From a virus, in the IMG/VR virus record IMGVR_UViG_3300042989_000010, positions 1 to 28,354 of that record: 28,354 bases of DNA; one strand, written 5' to 3'. Position 1 is the first letter of the stretch, and every line of letters starts with the position of its first letter. A program made the translations under genes and the position numbers. The notes under the pieces are model-generated. The model saw only the letters and a list, made by a program, of their open reading frames with translations, was not told where the DNA came from and made no database searches. Below, piece by piece: positions 16,577-23,481 of the stretch.

Positions 16577-18723
16577 TCTGCTCTTGCCTCTGTTCTTTCA
16601 AATGTATCCGCCATTGCCGTGATATCTCGCACTAGCTCACGTGCCGTCTCTGCATCCTGCTGGGCACCCTTTTGTTCTATCTCAAGGCCTTGCATCTGAA
16701 TCTTAGCCATCGTCTCCATAAACTTGGTTTCTGAATCTCTTTCTTTCAGTGCCAAGTTGGCTGCATCGAGTCTAGATTTCTCTTGTATGGACATAAGGCC
16801 GAGCTCCTCAATGCTCGGATCCTGTAGAGAGCGCTGTGCCTGGGCCATTTCCATTTCCTGGCGCTGTTGATCCATTTGCGCTTGATGTTGCATTTGCTGA
16901 GCCTGCATCTGTTGTTGTTGCTGCTCGCCTTGTTGTGCTTGTTGTCTTTGCTCTGCCATTTGTTTTTCAAATTCGGCCGCTTTCTCTTTGAGGCCTTCGA
17001 TTCCTCGAATTTCAATATTATCCAAGAGGATTTGCAGACCCTGCTCATTCATAAATTGACCGAAAATAGGAGATGCCTGCATTAAGCTTGTGATAGTGTT
17101 AAGCGCAATTTCTTTTTGCATTGCAAAGTTGACGCCTGTCTCGACTTTGACCTCCAAAGAGTTGGGGTCGTAATTCATAAAGATGGAGCCCTTTTTATTT
17201 ATTTCTACATGAGAACGTTTCCCATCTGGCAGAATAATCGGCAGACTTCTTGGGGTTCTATAATATTTAGGAATTAAATCTAAAACAATTTGAGCGATGC
17301 GATTAAGCCCTTTAATATAGCCAACCACATAGGGCATCGATGCGTTATTGCTTTGTAGTGCTGAACGAGCGAATGCAATGCCTGACATATTCTGTTGATT
17401 CTGACCTGCTGCCCCATCGTATGAACCCAAAATAACCTGCGTTATCTCGTCTGACATTCTGAACGTTTGACTAATTTCGGGGGGTATTGGAGTACGATTA
17501 ACCTCGCGAGGGGGAGGCAGTTGTACGTCTGGACTGCGACTGTCCAAGAAATGATTATAAATAAGAGTATCCGCTTTCTGCACATTCTGATATGCAGTTT
17601 GGTAATCCTCTGGAATCGACTCGATAGCAACGATGAATTTATGCTGAATAGTATTTTCAAGCTCATTAGCCAAGGACTGACCAGCGTAGTTTTTAAGTCG
17701 CTGTATTCCTTTCGCGTGATAGACATAAGGTCTCGTCATCTGTCCTGATGAGCCACCTTCGCTAATGTTGACTGAGTTGCCGTCTACAAATACGAGGGGC
17801 AAATGCTTAAAATCCGTCTCAACATATTCTAGCACTTGTGATTCACATAAGCGATATCGACAGATGGTTTCAAATGTTGTTATACGAGGTTCGCCTACTG
17901 GAATAGGGGGTTGCTCTATATTTCCTTGAGCTTCCCACATTTCCATGAATTTCTTATAGGCTTTCTCCGTTACTGTGTGCCCATTAGAAAGTTTTACAAT
18001 CTTTTCGCGCTTGCATTTTTTCTCGTAGAAATCACAGACTAGGACAATGTCTTCTGATTCATTCTTAAAAGACCAATTAAAGCCAGCAAGAGAACGTGTA
18101 AAAGTCATCTTGCTGGTAGCATCCTTGCCATACTGCTCCTCGAAACTGTCGCGCGTCATTGGGGATAGCTCTCCGCAATAGCGCCCATCTCCTTTGTGGC
18201 TATCTCTAGCTAAGGGATCGAAAAAACATAAAGTGGGATCAAAAACTCTGGTGACGCAAATCTTCTGCTCAAAAGACATCTCGTTAACATAATCGGTCAT
18301 CACTTTGACTACAGAGAACCCGCCTGCCAGCTGGTCGGTCATTACATTATAGGCAAGCATGTCATTGGAGGATTCAGAAAAGATAGCGCCTAGGTGTCCT
18401 TCTAATACTTTCAGGGTCTCGGTAAACTCGGGGGTCAAAGAAGAAAGCGGGATACCATCGGCTGCACGAACATTTATAGAGGGCTGCTGTTTGGCAAATT
18501 CGCCACGTAAACGGGATATATAGGCTTCTAGGATGTTAAATTCTATGGTGGGTCTGTTTGTGGTTTCTAGAGCCGCAATTTCTTGCTGGTTCATAGAAGA
18601 CCTGAAGACGAAGGTCATAAACTCGTTGAACCGGTCGACGTTTTCGCTAAAGTACTCTTGAGCTTCCTCAACTGTTTTCTTTAGGTCAACTAAACGGTCA
18701 GAATATTTTTTGGCTACTTCCAT
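16573..18723 (-). CDS. Portal protein, P22 gp1-like
   Basis: 716 aa, nearly the same as the P22 portal (725 aa). ATG 18723 lies inside the 3' end of terL (26-base overlap), with AGGGAA upstream. The order of segments follows P22-type portals: N-terminal helices with NRPTIEFNILEAYISRLRGEFAKQQPSI, the DQLAGGFSVVKVMTDYV region, a wing with RVFDPTLCFFDPLARDSHKGDGRYCGE, and a stem/crown region (QVILGSYDGAAGQNQQNMSGIA). The C-terminal part is Gln-rich coiled coil (about residues 577-625). It forms the dodecameric DNA channel at the unique vertex, where TerL docks. The neighbour relation terS-terL-portal is classical. Confidence 0.9.
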   Translation of the reverse strand: MEVAKKYSDRLVDLKKTVEEAQEYFSENVDRFNEFMTFVFRSSMNQQEIAALETTNRPTIEFNILEAYISRLRGEFAKQQPSINVRAADGIPLSSLTPEFTETLKVLEGHLGAIFSESSNDMLAYNVMTDQLAGGFSVVKVMTDYVNEMSFEQKICVTRVFDPTLCFFDPLARDSHKGDGRYCGELSPMTRDSFEEQYGKDATSKMTFTRSLAGFNWSFKNESEDIVLVCDFYEKKCKREKIVKLSNGHTVTEKAYKKFMEMWEAQGNIEQPPIPVGEPRITTFETICRYRLCESQVLEYVETDFKHLPLVFVDGNSVNISEGGSSGQMTRPYVYHAKGIQRLKNYAGQSLANELENTIQHKFIVAIESIPEDYQTAYQNVQKADTLIYNHFLDSRSPDVQLPPPREVNRTPIPPEISQTFRMSDEITQVILGSYDGAAGQNQQNMSGIAFARSALQSNNASMPYVVGYIKGLNRIAQIVLDLIPKYYRTPRSLPIILPDGKRSHVEINKKGSIFMNYDPNSLEVKVETGVNFAMQKEIALNTITSLMQASPIFGQFMNEQGLQILLDNIEIRGIEGLKEKAAEFEKQMAEQRQQAQQGEQQQQQMQAQQMQHQAQMDQQRQEMEMAQAQRSLQDPSIEELGLMSIQEKSRLDAANLALKERDSETKFMETMAKIQMQGLEIEQKGAQQDAETARELVRDITAMADTFERTEARAE

Positions 18724-21331
18724 AGTTTTTAGCGTTCCCTGCTATCAATCGATCGTTAAATGTCTTATTCAACTTGCTTAAGATTCCACTCCGTGTGTCA
18801 TCTTTCTTATCTATACTATATACGGTCTTGTCTATTAGTGCCAGTCGTATGGCATCTGCGGCCGTATCACAAATATCATCAGTTTTATGACTTTCATTGG
18901 CTGTTATTGATGTCATATGCTTTATACACATCGACTTATGCTTGGCATCTTCAGTAAATGATAATAATTTGGTTGCTATATATGGCTGAATCTCAAGGAA
19001 ACGCTGCGTCTTACTTCCACTTGCTCTCGTCCTTTCTATTTCTCTTATTGTTATTCCACGCATCTCTTTAAGAACGCTCACCAATGTAACGCCAGTTGAT
19101 TTCTTCTCAATAGCGGCCATAATTGGAGGTAATCTATGTCGCGTGCATTCCGTATAAAATTCAATGAATGCGTCTTTTAAATCTTTAGGTTCAATTCTTA
19201 TTTCTGTGCAATCCAGCCAGTGCAACCCCAATTCTCCAGATTTTTTTCCAAAATTAACAATTTCATATACACCCCAAAATGAAAATACACTAGCATCATT
19301 CCATGATTTAGATGTTTCTGCCGTGTCACACGTAATAAATGTAACCAACATCTCTGGCTCTTCATCGAGTGTTATAAACCACTCGGGTTTGAATAATCCA
19401 CCAGTAGCAGGTATAGGATTTTGCTGGAATTGAGATGCAAACACATATGGATCGGTCTGCTCTTTAATAAGAAGCGATTTTAAAGGGAATGCTTCTGGAT
19501 ATAACGCATTCCCAACAGAATCAATACTTTTCAAAATAACTTGTTCCCACTCATATCCATCTTTTCCATCCAGGAGATACGCTGCAAGGTCTGCTTCATG
19601 CACCCTTTGCCCTATGTATATGTATGGAACGTTCACACCCCTAGCGCGCTGCTGGATGGTTTCCTTGTAATTCGCTATGACGTTTTCCCTCATAGATTCC
19701 GAGTGCACCTCGTCTATTTTGTGTAAGTCATCGCAATTACTTACTATTACAGGGTCATATTGACCACATCCAATCAAAAAGTTATGATTATCCTGTATTT
19801 CTAAACAGTAGGTTTTGTCCGTATGACCAATATTTTCAACGAAGAGTGGCGTCCTGTACCCGGATACGAAGGTCTTTATTCTGTTTCTAATCTTGGCAAT
19901 ATTCGAAGCGAAGATAGAATCGTTTTTTACCCTAAAGGAACCAAAAGGATTGCTAAAGGAAAAATTAAAAAACAAACTCCTGGCCACCAAGGAAAATATT
20001 GGAGGGTTACTATGACCTGTAGCGAAGGAGTCCACAAAAATAGGAGTGTCCATCAGGTGGTATGCTGGGCGTTTATAGGCCCACAAACAAAAGGAGTCGA
20101 AGTGAGACATAAAAATGGAAATGGACATGACAATAGACTTGAAAATCTTTGTTACGGAACTAAGGTTGATAACATGCAGGACGCCATTAAACATGGAACA
20201 TTTCAAATGGGAGAAAGCCACTCTGACGCCAGATTTAGCACGAAAGATGTAGTTCATTGGGTTATGAGTGACAAAAGTGCCAAAGAACTGGCTCTTGAAT
20301 ATGGAACTAGTGATGTTTATATTCAAGCAATTCGAAGGGGGCGAACAAGGGCCAGAGAAACTGAAGGCGCTAGAAGAATAAAAGTAAGACTTAAACATCC
20401 TTCCAAGTTCGATCTTCTTTCTGATTATCATCTTCGCATTATTAAAGATTTCTCTATAAAGCAAAGAGATGCCGCTCTTATTATTGGTGTGCCTCAAAGA
20501 ACGATATGGAGATGGAGAAATTATCCTGCTATTACTGCTCAATAAATCCTTTGCCTGAGTCCACCCATCTTCGGTTAATATTTTATGACAAGGCGTGCAT
20601 TCTATATAACTTTCATCGCTCAGTTTTATCTTTAATATTTCGCTTCCGGCATTCTCGAACCAATTATTAATTTTCTTAAGTTCTGCTGTCTTTGTTTTTA
20701 AATTATAAGACCAAATTTTGATATCCAACTTTTTTGTAACTATATCACCAATTGATATTGATCCCATCTCTGTTCTTACTAACTGGTTATAAGGAAAGCA
20801 GATTATTGCCCCAGAGAATCTATCTAGACCAGGTAGCCCACCATCCTGCCCAACAATAGCCCCAGCTGAACCAAAAGCTGCAATAGAACCGCCAGCTGTA
20901 GTTTGAAAGAATTCTTTTGCTTTACTATCCCAACGTATAGATACATCGAATAAGTACTTATAATGACGCAACCCAATAATACGCTTAATAGTCTCGGTAT
21001 GCTTAGCAGCGAGAGACTTTGAATAGGATATATACAGATACCTAGAATCAGGATATTTAGACAGAGTCCAAGCCACCCACATGCATAGGAAAGTCGACTT
21101 ACCGTGACCTGGAGGCACGTTGATAATGAGTCGTTGAGAGTTAAGTTGTAGTCTGGCGGCTCTCGTGAGGGCTCTTGAGATGGTAATGGCATGTGCTTCC
21201 CTTCCTATAGGTTGGCTTATGATAAAATCTCGACCTGTTAAAAGAGGATAGAATACCTTGCAGAACTCCAGAAGGCTACCTTGAAGCTCTGCGACCATTG
21301 TTTCTCGGTCTAGGTCAACTTTCATCTTCAT
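18698..21331 (-). CDS. terL: Terminase large subunit interrupted by an in-frame intein
   Basis: 877 codons; without the intein (residues 178-532) the protein is 522 aa, near P22 TerL (499 aa). The ATPase half has Walker A at 73-80 (PPGHGKST), TTAGGSIAAFGSAGAIVGQDG before the insertion, and Walker B GAII|CDDLHK restored across the splice (I177/C533). IYIGQRVHEADL (571-582) resembles the coupling motif. The nuclease half has D669 (TCDTAE), E742 (AAIEKKSTG) and D819/D822 (KTDDICDTA), the RNase H-like acidic set. It cuts and pumps DNA into the prohead. It overlaps the 139-aa gene upstream by 17 bases and portal by 26. Splicing is required, because the insertion separates the Walker B aspartates. 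The start is a matter of choice between two close ATGs. Confidence 0.92.
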   Translation of the reverse strand: MKMKVDLDRETMVAELQGSLLEFCKVFYPLLTGRDFIISQPIGREAHAITISRALTRAARLQLNSQRLIINVPPGHGKSTFLCMWVAWTLSKYPDSRYLYISYSKSLAAKHTETIKRIIGLRHYKYLFDVSIRWDSKAKEFFQTTAGGSIAAFGSAGAIVGQDGGLPGLDRFSGAIICFPYNQLVRTEMGSISIGDIVTKKLDIKIWSYNLKTKTAELKKINNWFENAGSEILKIKLSDESYIECTPCHKILTEDGWTQAKDLLSSNSRIISPSPYRSLRHTNNKSGISLLYREIFNNAKMIIRKKIELGRMFKSYFYSSSAFSFSGPCSPPSNCLNINITSSIFKSQFFGTFVTHNPMNYIFRAKSGVRVAFSHLKCSMFNGVLHVINLSSVTKIFKSIVMSISIFMSHFDSFCLWAYKRPAYHLMDTPIFVDSFATGHSNPPIFSLVARSLFFNFSFSNPFGSFRVKNDSIFASNIAKIRNRIKTFVSGYRTPLFVENIGHTDKTYCLEIQDNHNFLIGCGQYDPVIVSNCDDLHKIDEVHSESMRENVIANYKETIQQRARGVNVPYIYIGQRVHEADLAAYLLDGKDGYEWEQVILKSIDSVGNALYPEAFPLKSLLIKEQTDPYVFASQFQQNPIPATGGLFKPEWFITLDEEPEMLVTFITCDTAETSKSWNDASVFSFWGVYEIVNFGKKSGELGLHWLDCTEIRIEPKDLKDAFIEFYTECTRHRLPPIMAAIEKKSTGVTLVSVLKEMRGITIREIERTRASGSKTQRFLEIQPYIATKLLSFTEDAKHKSMCIKHMTSITANESHKTDDICDTAADAIRLALIDKTVYSIDKKDDTRSGILSKLNKTFNDRLIAGNAKNYGSSQKIF
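19736..20800 (-). mobile_element. Intein in TerL Walker B, with antisense homing endonuclease gene
   Basis: Residues 178-532 of the TerL frame. N-terminal splicing part (178-262): Cys1 in CFPYNQLVRTEMGSISIGDI (block A), TPCH at 246-249 (block B TxxH), then GWTQAKDLL. C-terminal part (504-532): YCLEIQDNHNFLIG (block F) and DPVIVSN ending in N532, followed by Cys+1 (C533). The Hint part is about 114 residues, the size of a mini-intein. Between these parts the sense frame has no LAGLIDADG or HNH motif. It is instead the exact antisense of a complete HNH gene. The penultimate residue is Ser instead of the usual His. Splicing competence is inferred from conserved Cys1, TxxH, block F His, Asn and Cys+1. 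Confidence 0.93.
19823..20545 (+). CDS. NUMOD4-HNH homing endonuclease, antisense inside the terL intein
   Basis: 240 aa. NUMOD4 at about residues 8-29 (EEWRPVPGYEGLYSVSNLGN). HNH_3-type domain with H77 (VHQVVCWAF), H96 (VRHKNGN) and N104/N108 (NRLENL). A helix-turn-helix follows (about 138-173: STKDVVHWVM...YIQAIRRG), and a second one at 202-233 (RDAALIIGVPQRTIWRW). This is a full-length homing endonuclease of the NUMOD4/HNH class. The gene lies wholly in the intein, opposite to terL, with codons aligned triplet to triplet; its ATG is antisense to H503 and its TAA to L263. Only a weak ribosome-binding site (AGG about 11 bases upstream) is seen. None of its 11 Leu or 14 Ser codons is TTA, CTA or TCA. 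It would cut intein-free terL alleles; activity is inferred. Confidence 0.92.
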   Translation: MTNIFNEEWRPVPGYEGLYSVSNLGNIRSEDRIVFYPKGTKRIAKGKIKKQTPGHQGKYWRVTMTCSEGVHKNRSVHQVVCWAFIGPQTKGVEVRHKNGNGHDNRLENLCYGTKVDNMQDAIKHGTFQMGESHSDARFSTKDVVHWVMSDKSAKELALEYGTSDVYIQAIRRGRTRARETEGARRIKVRLKHPSKFDLLSDYHLRIIKDFSIKQRDAALIIGVPQRTIWRWRNYPAITAQ

Positions 21332-21734
21332 CTTTTACGTTGTAAAAAGTTTTCAATCTGTCTTCCGCCGTTTCCCATAACGAATATTCATCCCAAAATC
21401 CATGCAGGGAATCTTTAAATCCATTTTTTTCCATGTAACTTAAGTTTTCTTCCATATTTAAAAGCAATTCTTTAACTTGCAATACTGCTTCGTAATAATA
21501 TTTTTTTAGAGCATTACCTGGAATAGGAAATAACATTGGAAACTTTAATTCAATTTCTTGCGCTTCTCTTAATGAGGTTATAACAACCTCTTTCTCAGCA
21601 GGTGAAACTTCATTAACAGAATCTAAGTACTTAGATAGACCTTTTTTTATTGCGCCCAACAAACAATATTGGTTAGTTTTATTTATATTGTCTACGTCTA
21701 TATCATCTAAAAAGTGTAATTTTTCTTTTTGCAT
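21315..21734 (-). CDS. Hypothetical helical protein (139 aa) before terL
   Basis: ATG 21734 with AAGG ribosome-binding site; ends by overlapping the start of terL by 17 bases, so coupled translation is likely. The 139-residue product is acidic and mainly helical (EVSPAEKEVVITSLREAQEIELK; NALKKYYYEAVLQVKELLLNMEENLSYME), with no transmembrane helix or known catalytic motif. I do not recognise the family. Its place between the tiny genes after terS and terL suggests a packaging accessory or unrelated small gene. Confidence 0.6.
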   Translation of the reverse strand: MQKEKLHFLDDIDVDNINKTNQYCLLGAIKKGLSKYLDSVNEVSPAEKEVVITSLREAQEIELKFPMLFPIPGNALKKYYYEAVLQVKELLLNMEENLSYMEKNGFKDSLHGFWDEYSLWETAEDRLKTFYNVKDEDES

Positions 21735-21766
21735 CTCTAACCTTTTTTGATTTTATATTTAAATCA

Positions 21767-21884
21767 TTACAAACCATTATCATCAATGGCTTCTGCGTGC
21801 TTATACATCTGCAAACTGCTTTAGACCTGCTTCCATACGCCTGTCTTTTAGAGTAAAATCTAAATCTTTATCTGTTATTGGCAT
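21767..21884 (-). pseudogene. Short ORF, perhaps split by a frameshift
   Basis: From ATG 21884 (GAGG in the preceding sequence) a 27-codon frame (MPITDKDLDFTLKDRRMEAG...) ends at TAA 21801. A second frame starts inside its last codons (ATG 21808) and runs 13 codons to 21767 (MYKHAEAIDDNGL). Read with a one-base shift they would give one about 40-aa hydrophilic peptide. It may be a real tiny gene, a decayed gene, or two overlapping short ORFs. Evidence is limited to the ribosome-binding site and placement just after the stop of the 118-aa gene. Confidence 0.3.
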
Positions 21885-21886
21885 TT

Positions 21887-22243
21887 TTATACCTCACTCT
21901 CAGCGTCAATCTCCGCCATCCCCTCATTCAGCTCCTTAACAATTCGCTCTTGATCGAGCCGGTTCGCTTCGCGTCTCGCAAAACCTTCCTCAGATGCGTC
22001 GAAGTCTGATAATCTTTTGACGGCCACCAGAATATCGTAGACACCAGAACCCGGAATCGCTTTGTCGATAGCGCCTCCTAGGAATGCCGTGACACGAGTC
22101 TTAAGAGCCGAAACATCTTCCTCAGTCTCACCCTCTATACTCAGCTTCTGCCAGTATGCATCCTTGTATTCATCTATGTTGGTTGGCTCATTCTTACCAA
22201 CTACGCGTTCGAATAGTGCTGCTATTTTTTCTTCTCTAGTCAT
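21887..22243 (-). CDS. Hypothetical protein (118 aa) in terS-terL interval
   Basis: ATG 22243 preceded by AAGGAAA and overlapping the end of the 61-aa coiled-coil gene by 8 bases. Sequence is acidic and helical: MTREEKIAALFERVVGKNEP, SALKTRVTAFLGGAIDKAIPGSGVYDILVAVKRL, REANRLDQERIVKELNEGMAEID. No membrane segment, no zinc ligands and no known catalytic motif. It is more GC-rich in codon choice than its neighbours (CTC, CGC, GAG use), hinting at a different origin. Function unknown; the position suggests a DNA-packaging accessory or moron. Confidence 0.65.
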   Translation of the reverse strand: MTREEKIAALFERVVGKNEPTNIDEYKDAYWQKLSIEGETEEDVSALKTRVTAFLGGAIDKAIPGSGVYDILVAVKRLSDFDASEEGFARREANRLDQERIVKELNEGMAEIDAESEV

Positions 22244-22421
22244 TTTTATTTTCCTTGTTTACTATAAAACTATGCCTCGTATTCCCAGCCTGAATCTTAC
22301 CAAGTCTCTCCAGTATCATCAGCTGTGTCTTTTGAAGAGCAACCAGCTGCCTTTGCAGGTCGAATACGGTGAGCTGAAGAGATGCTATCTTTTCTTTGTT
22401 TGTCAGTGGTTCGCCAATCAT
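22236..22421 (-). CDS. Small coiled-coil protein (61 aa)
   Basis: Start ATG 22421 overlaps the stop of the 42-aa gene as ATGA. The product contains a leucine/isoleucine heptad region from about residue 8 to 45 (KIASLQLTVFDLQRQLVALQKTQLMILERLGKI), a clear coiled coil, then a polar tail. No transmembrane segment. The tandem of a single-membrane-helix protein and a coiled-coil protein, coupled to each other and to terS, could form one small complex, but the function is not known. Confidence 0.65.
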   Translation of the reverse strand: MIGEPLTNKEKIASLQLTVFDLQRQLVALQKTQLMILERLGKIQAGNTRHSFIVNKENKND

Positions 22422-22546
22422 TCTTTTTCCATTATCTTATTAATGCGTTTCCAGTCCTGTAACGTATCCAATACGCTCATAATTACGCATACGATGATAC
22501 TTCCAGATATCGTATACATAAGAAACGCAAATGCAGTATCAATCAT
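22418..22546 (-). CDS. Single-membrane-helix miniprotein (42 aa)
   Basis: A 42-codon frame starting at ATG 22546, coupled to the terS stop as TGATG, and ending in a TGA that overlaps the next ATG (ATGA). The sequence has a hydrophobic helix from about residue 5 to 26 (AFAFLMYTISGSIIVCVIMSVL) and a short charged C-terminus (QDWKRINKIMEKE), so an inner membrane protein with N-out or N-in topology not decided. The double start/stop overlap strongly suggests translation. It could be a small holin-like or membrane-anchor peptide; this is a guess. Confidence 0.6.
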   Translation of the reverse strand: MIDTAFAFLMYTISGSIIVCVIMSVLDTLQDWKRINKIMEKE

Positions 22547-23178
22547 CAGTATTCCTTCTTATTAACTTCTGCCAACTGCGCCTTTAAAGCCATAAGCTCG
22601 GCTTTAATTGCCTCGTTCTCGCCTTGTAATTGCTCTACAGCTTTTCGGTCACCAAATACTGTCGGGTTAAGTTTGCTAGCATGCCATTTTTTCGTATCGA
22701 CAATTAGGCGTCTTGAAGCAATGAAGCCAGGATCTACTTTTTGAGACCCCTGTTGGTCAGAAATATATTCAATTTCTTTTGAAACTTCTTCGCAATCTTC
22801 GGCCATTAATTCTGTTTGATGTAATTTAGCTAACCTGTAAGCGGCGGAAAAGTCAGGATAATCCCAGCGCCATTCATTAATAGTTGAGCGATCAGGCATC
22901 CTATTGTCGGAGGCACAAAGGTCTTTTAAGCTCATCTCGCTAGATGCAACACGCCTAATAATATACTCGGATAACTCTTGTGTATATTTCGTAGGCCTTC
23001 CATTAAGTGGTTTTTCTTTTTCTTTGCGCTTCATAATTTCTTTAAAAGCAGCCGTCTTTCGATCGTTATATTCTTTTAAATGTGCCGGTGGAGGACGTTT
23101 TGGCTTATCAGTATTCTTTGTCGAACTCGGTTTGGATGTGCTCTTTGGCTTTTCTAGGTTTTCTCTTTTCTTTGTCAT
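22546..23178 (-). CDS. terS: Terminase small subunit
   Basis: 210 aa. After a basic, Pro/Lys/Ser-rich N-terminal tail (1-55) comes GRPTKYTQELSEYIIRRVASSEMSLKDLCASDN, then MPDRSTINEWRWDYPDFSAAYRLAKLHQTELMAE, the helix-turn-helix region typical of Sf6/P22-type small terminases, and later VDTKKWHASKLNPTVFGDR, another family hallmark. The C-terminus (about 181-208) is a coiled coil (EQLQGENEAIKAELMALKAQL). The protein recognises the phage pac site and recruits TerL. The usual long basic N-tail could bind DNA. It overlaps the upstream zinc-ribbon gene by 71 bases. In P22 the pac site lies inside this gene; no pac sequence can be told here by eye. Confidence 0.88.
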   Translation of the reverse strand: MTKKRENLEKPKSTSKPSSTKNTDKPKRPPPAHLKEYNDRKTAAFKEIMKRKEKEKPLNGRPTKYTQELSEYIIRRVASSEMSLKDLCASDNRMPDRSTINEWRWDYPDFSAAYRLAKLHQTELMAEDCEEVSKEIEYISDQQGSQKVDPGFIASRRLIVDTKKWHASKLNPTVFGDRKAVEQLQGENEAIKAELMALKAQLAEVNKKEY

Positions 23179-23392
23179 CTTTTTTCTCTTCTATCTTATC
23201 TGGTGTTGACTCAATCTTCGGAGGAATTACATCAATAAGCCCCTTTCCTAAGCATAGAGGGCAATCCTGCAGTGTACCGCCTGAGTTTTCATGGCTCCAA
23301 CCTCCACGCACCTTATACATCTTCTTTCGGCCAGAGCACCTGATACAGCGTCTCTTGCCTTTTTTTACTTCCGATCCTTTTCTAAGGTCCAT
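23108..23392 (-). CDS. Zinc-ribbon protein with DnaJ-like CxxC motifs (94 aa)
   Basis: ATG 23392 with AAAGGA. N-terminal half holds two CxxC knuckles, C16-C19 (CIRCSGRKKMY) and C44-C47 (CPLCLGKG), with Gly after the second Cys as in DnaJ-type CxxCxG zinc fingers, so one zinc site is likely. The C-terminal half is an acidic/Lys-rich tail (DKIEEKKDDKEKRKPRKAKE). The last 71 bases overlap terS, a long overlap that is nevertheless in agreement with a real gene since the CxxC part is outside it. Function unknown; DNA- or protein-binding accessory to packaging or late transcription is possible. Confidence 0.62.
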   Translation of the reverse strand: MDLRKGSEVKKGKRRCIRCSGRKKMYKVRGGWSHENSGGTLQDCPLCLGKGLIDVIPPKIESTPDKIEEKKDDKEKRKPRKAKEHIQTEFDKEY

Positions 23393-23481
23393 AAAATATC
23401 CTTTTTTGTATATACCTATATAGACTCTATCACAAGACTGACTTTGGTTTGAAGTTTTTAAATATAAAAATGTTTAGATAA

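Noticed and set aside
20546-20800. Possibility that the sense frame in the intein holds a degenerate endonuclease
   Set aside because: The loop shows no LAGLIDADG or HNH pattern in sense and is the exact complement of a well-preserved HNH gene, so it is best seen as a frame kept open.
22062-22565. 167-codon plus-strand frame across the terS-terL interval
   Set aside because: Opposite several short genes linked by start/stop overlaps; no motif, no ribosome-binding site. Unlike the antisense frame in terL it has no homology signal.
23407-23435. TTGTGA-17-TATACA promoter upstream of the zinc-ribbon gene
   Set aside because: The transcript would begin inside the ribosome-binding site of that gene and so lack it.
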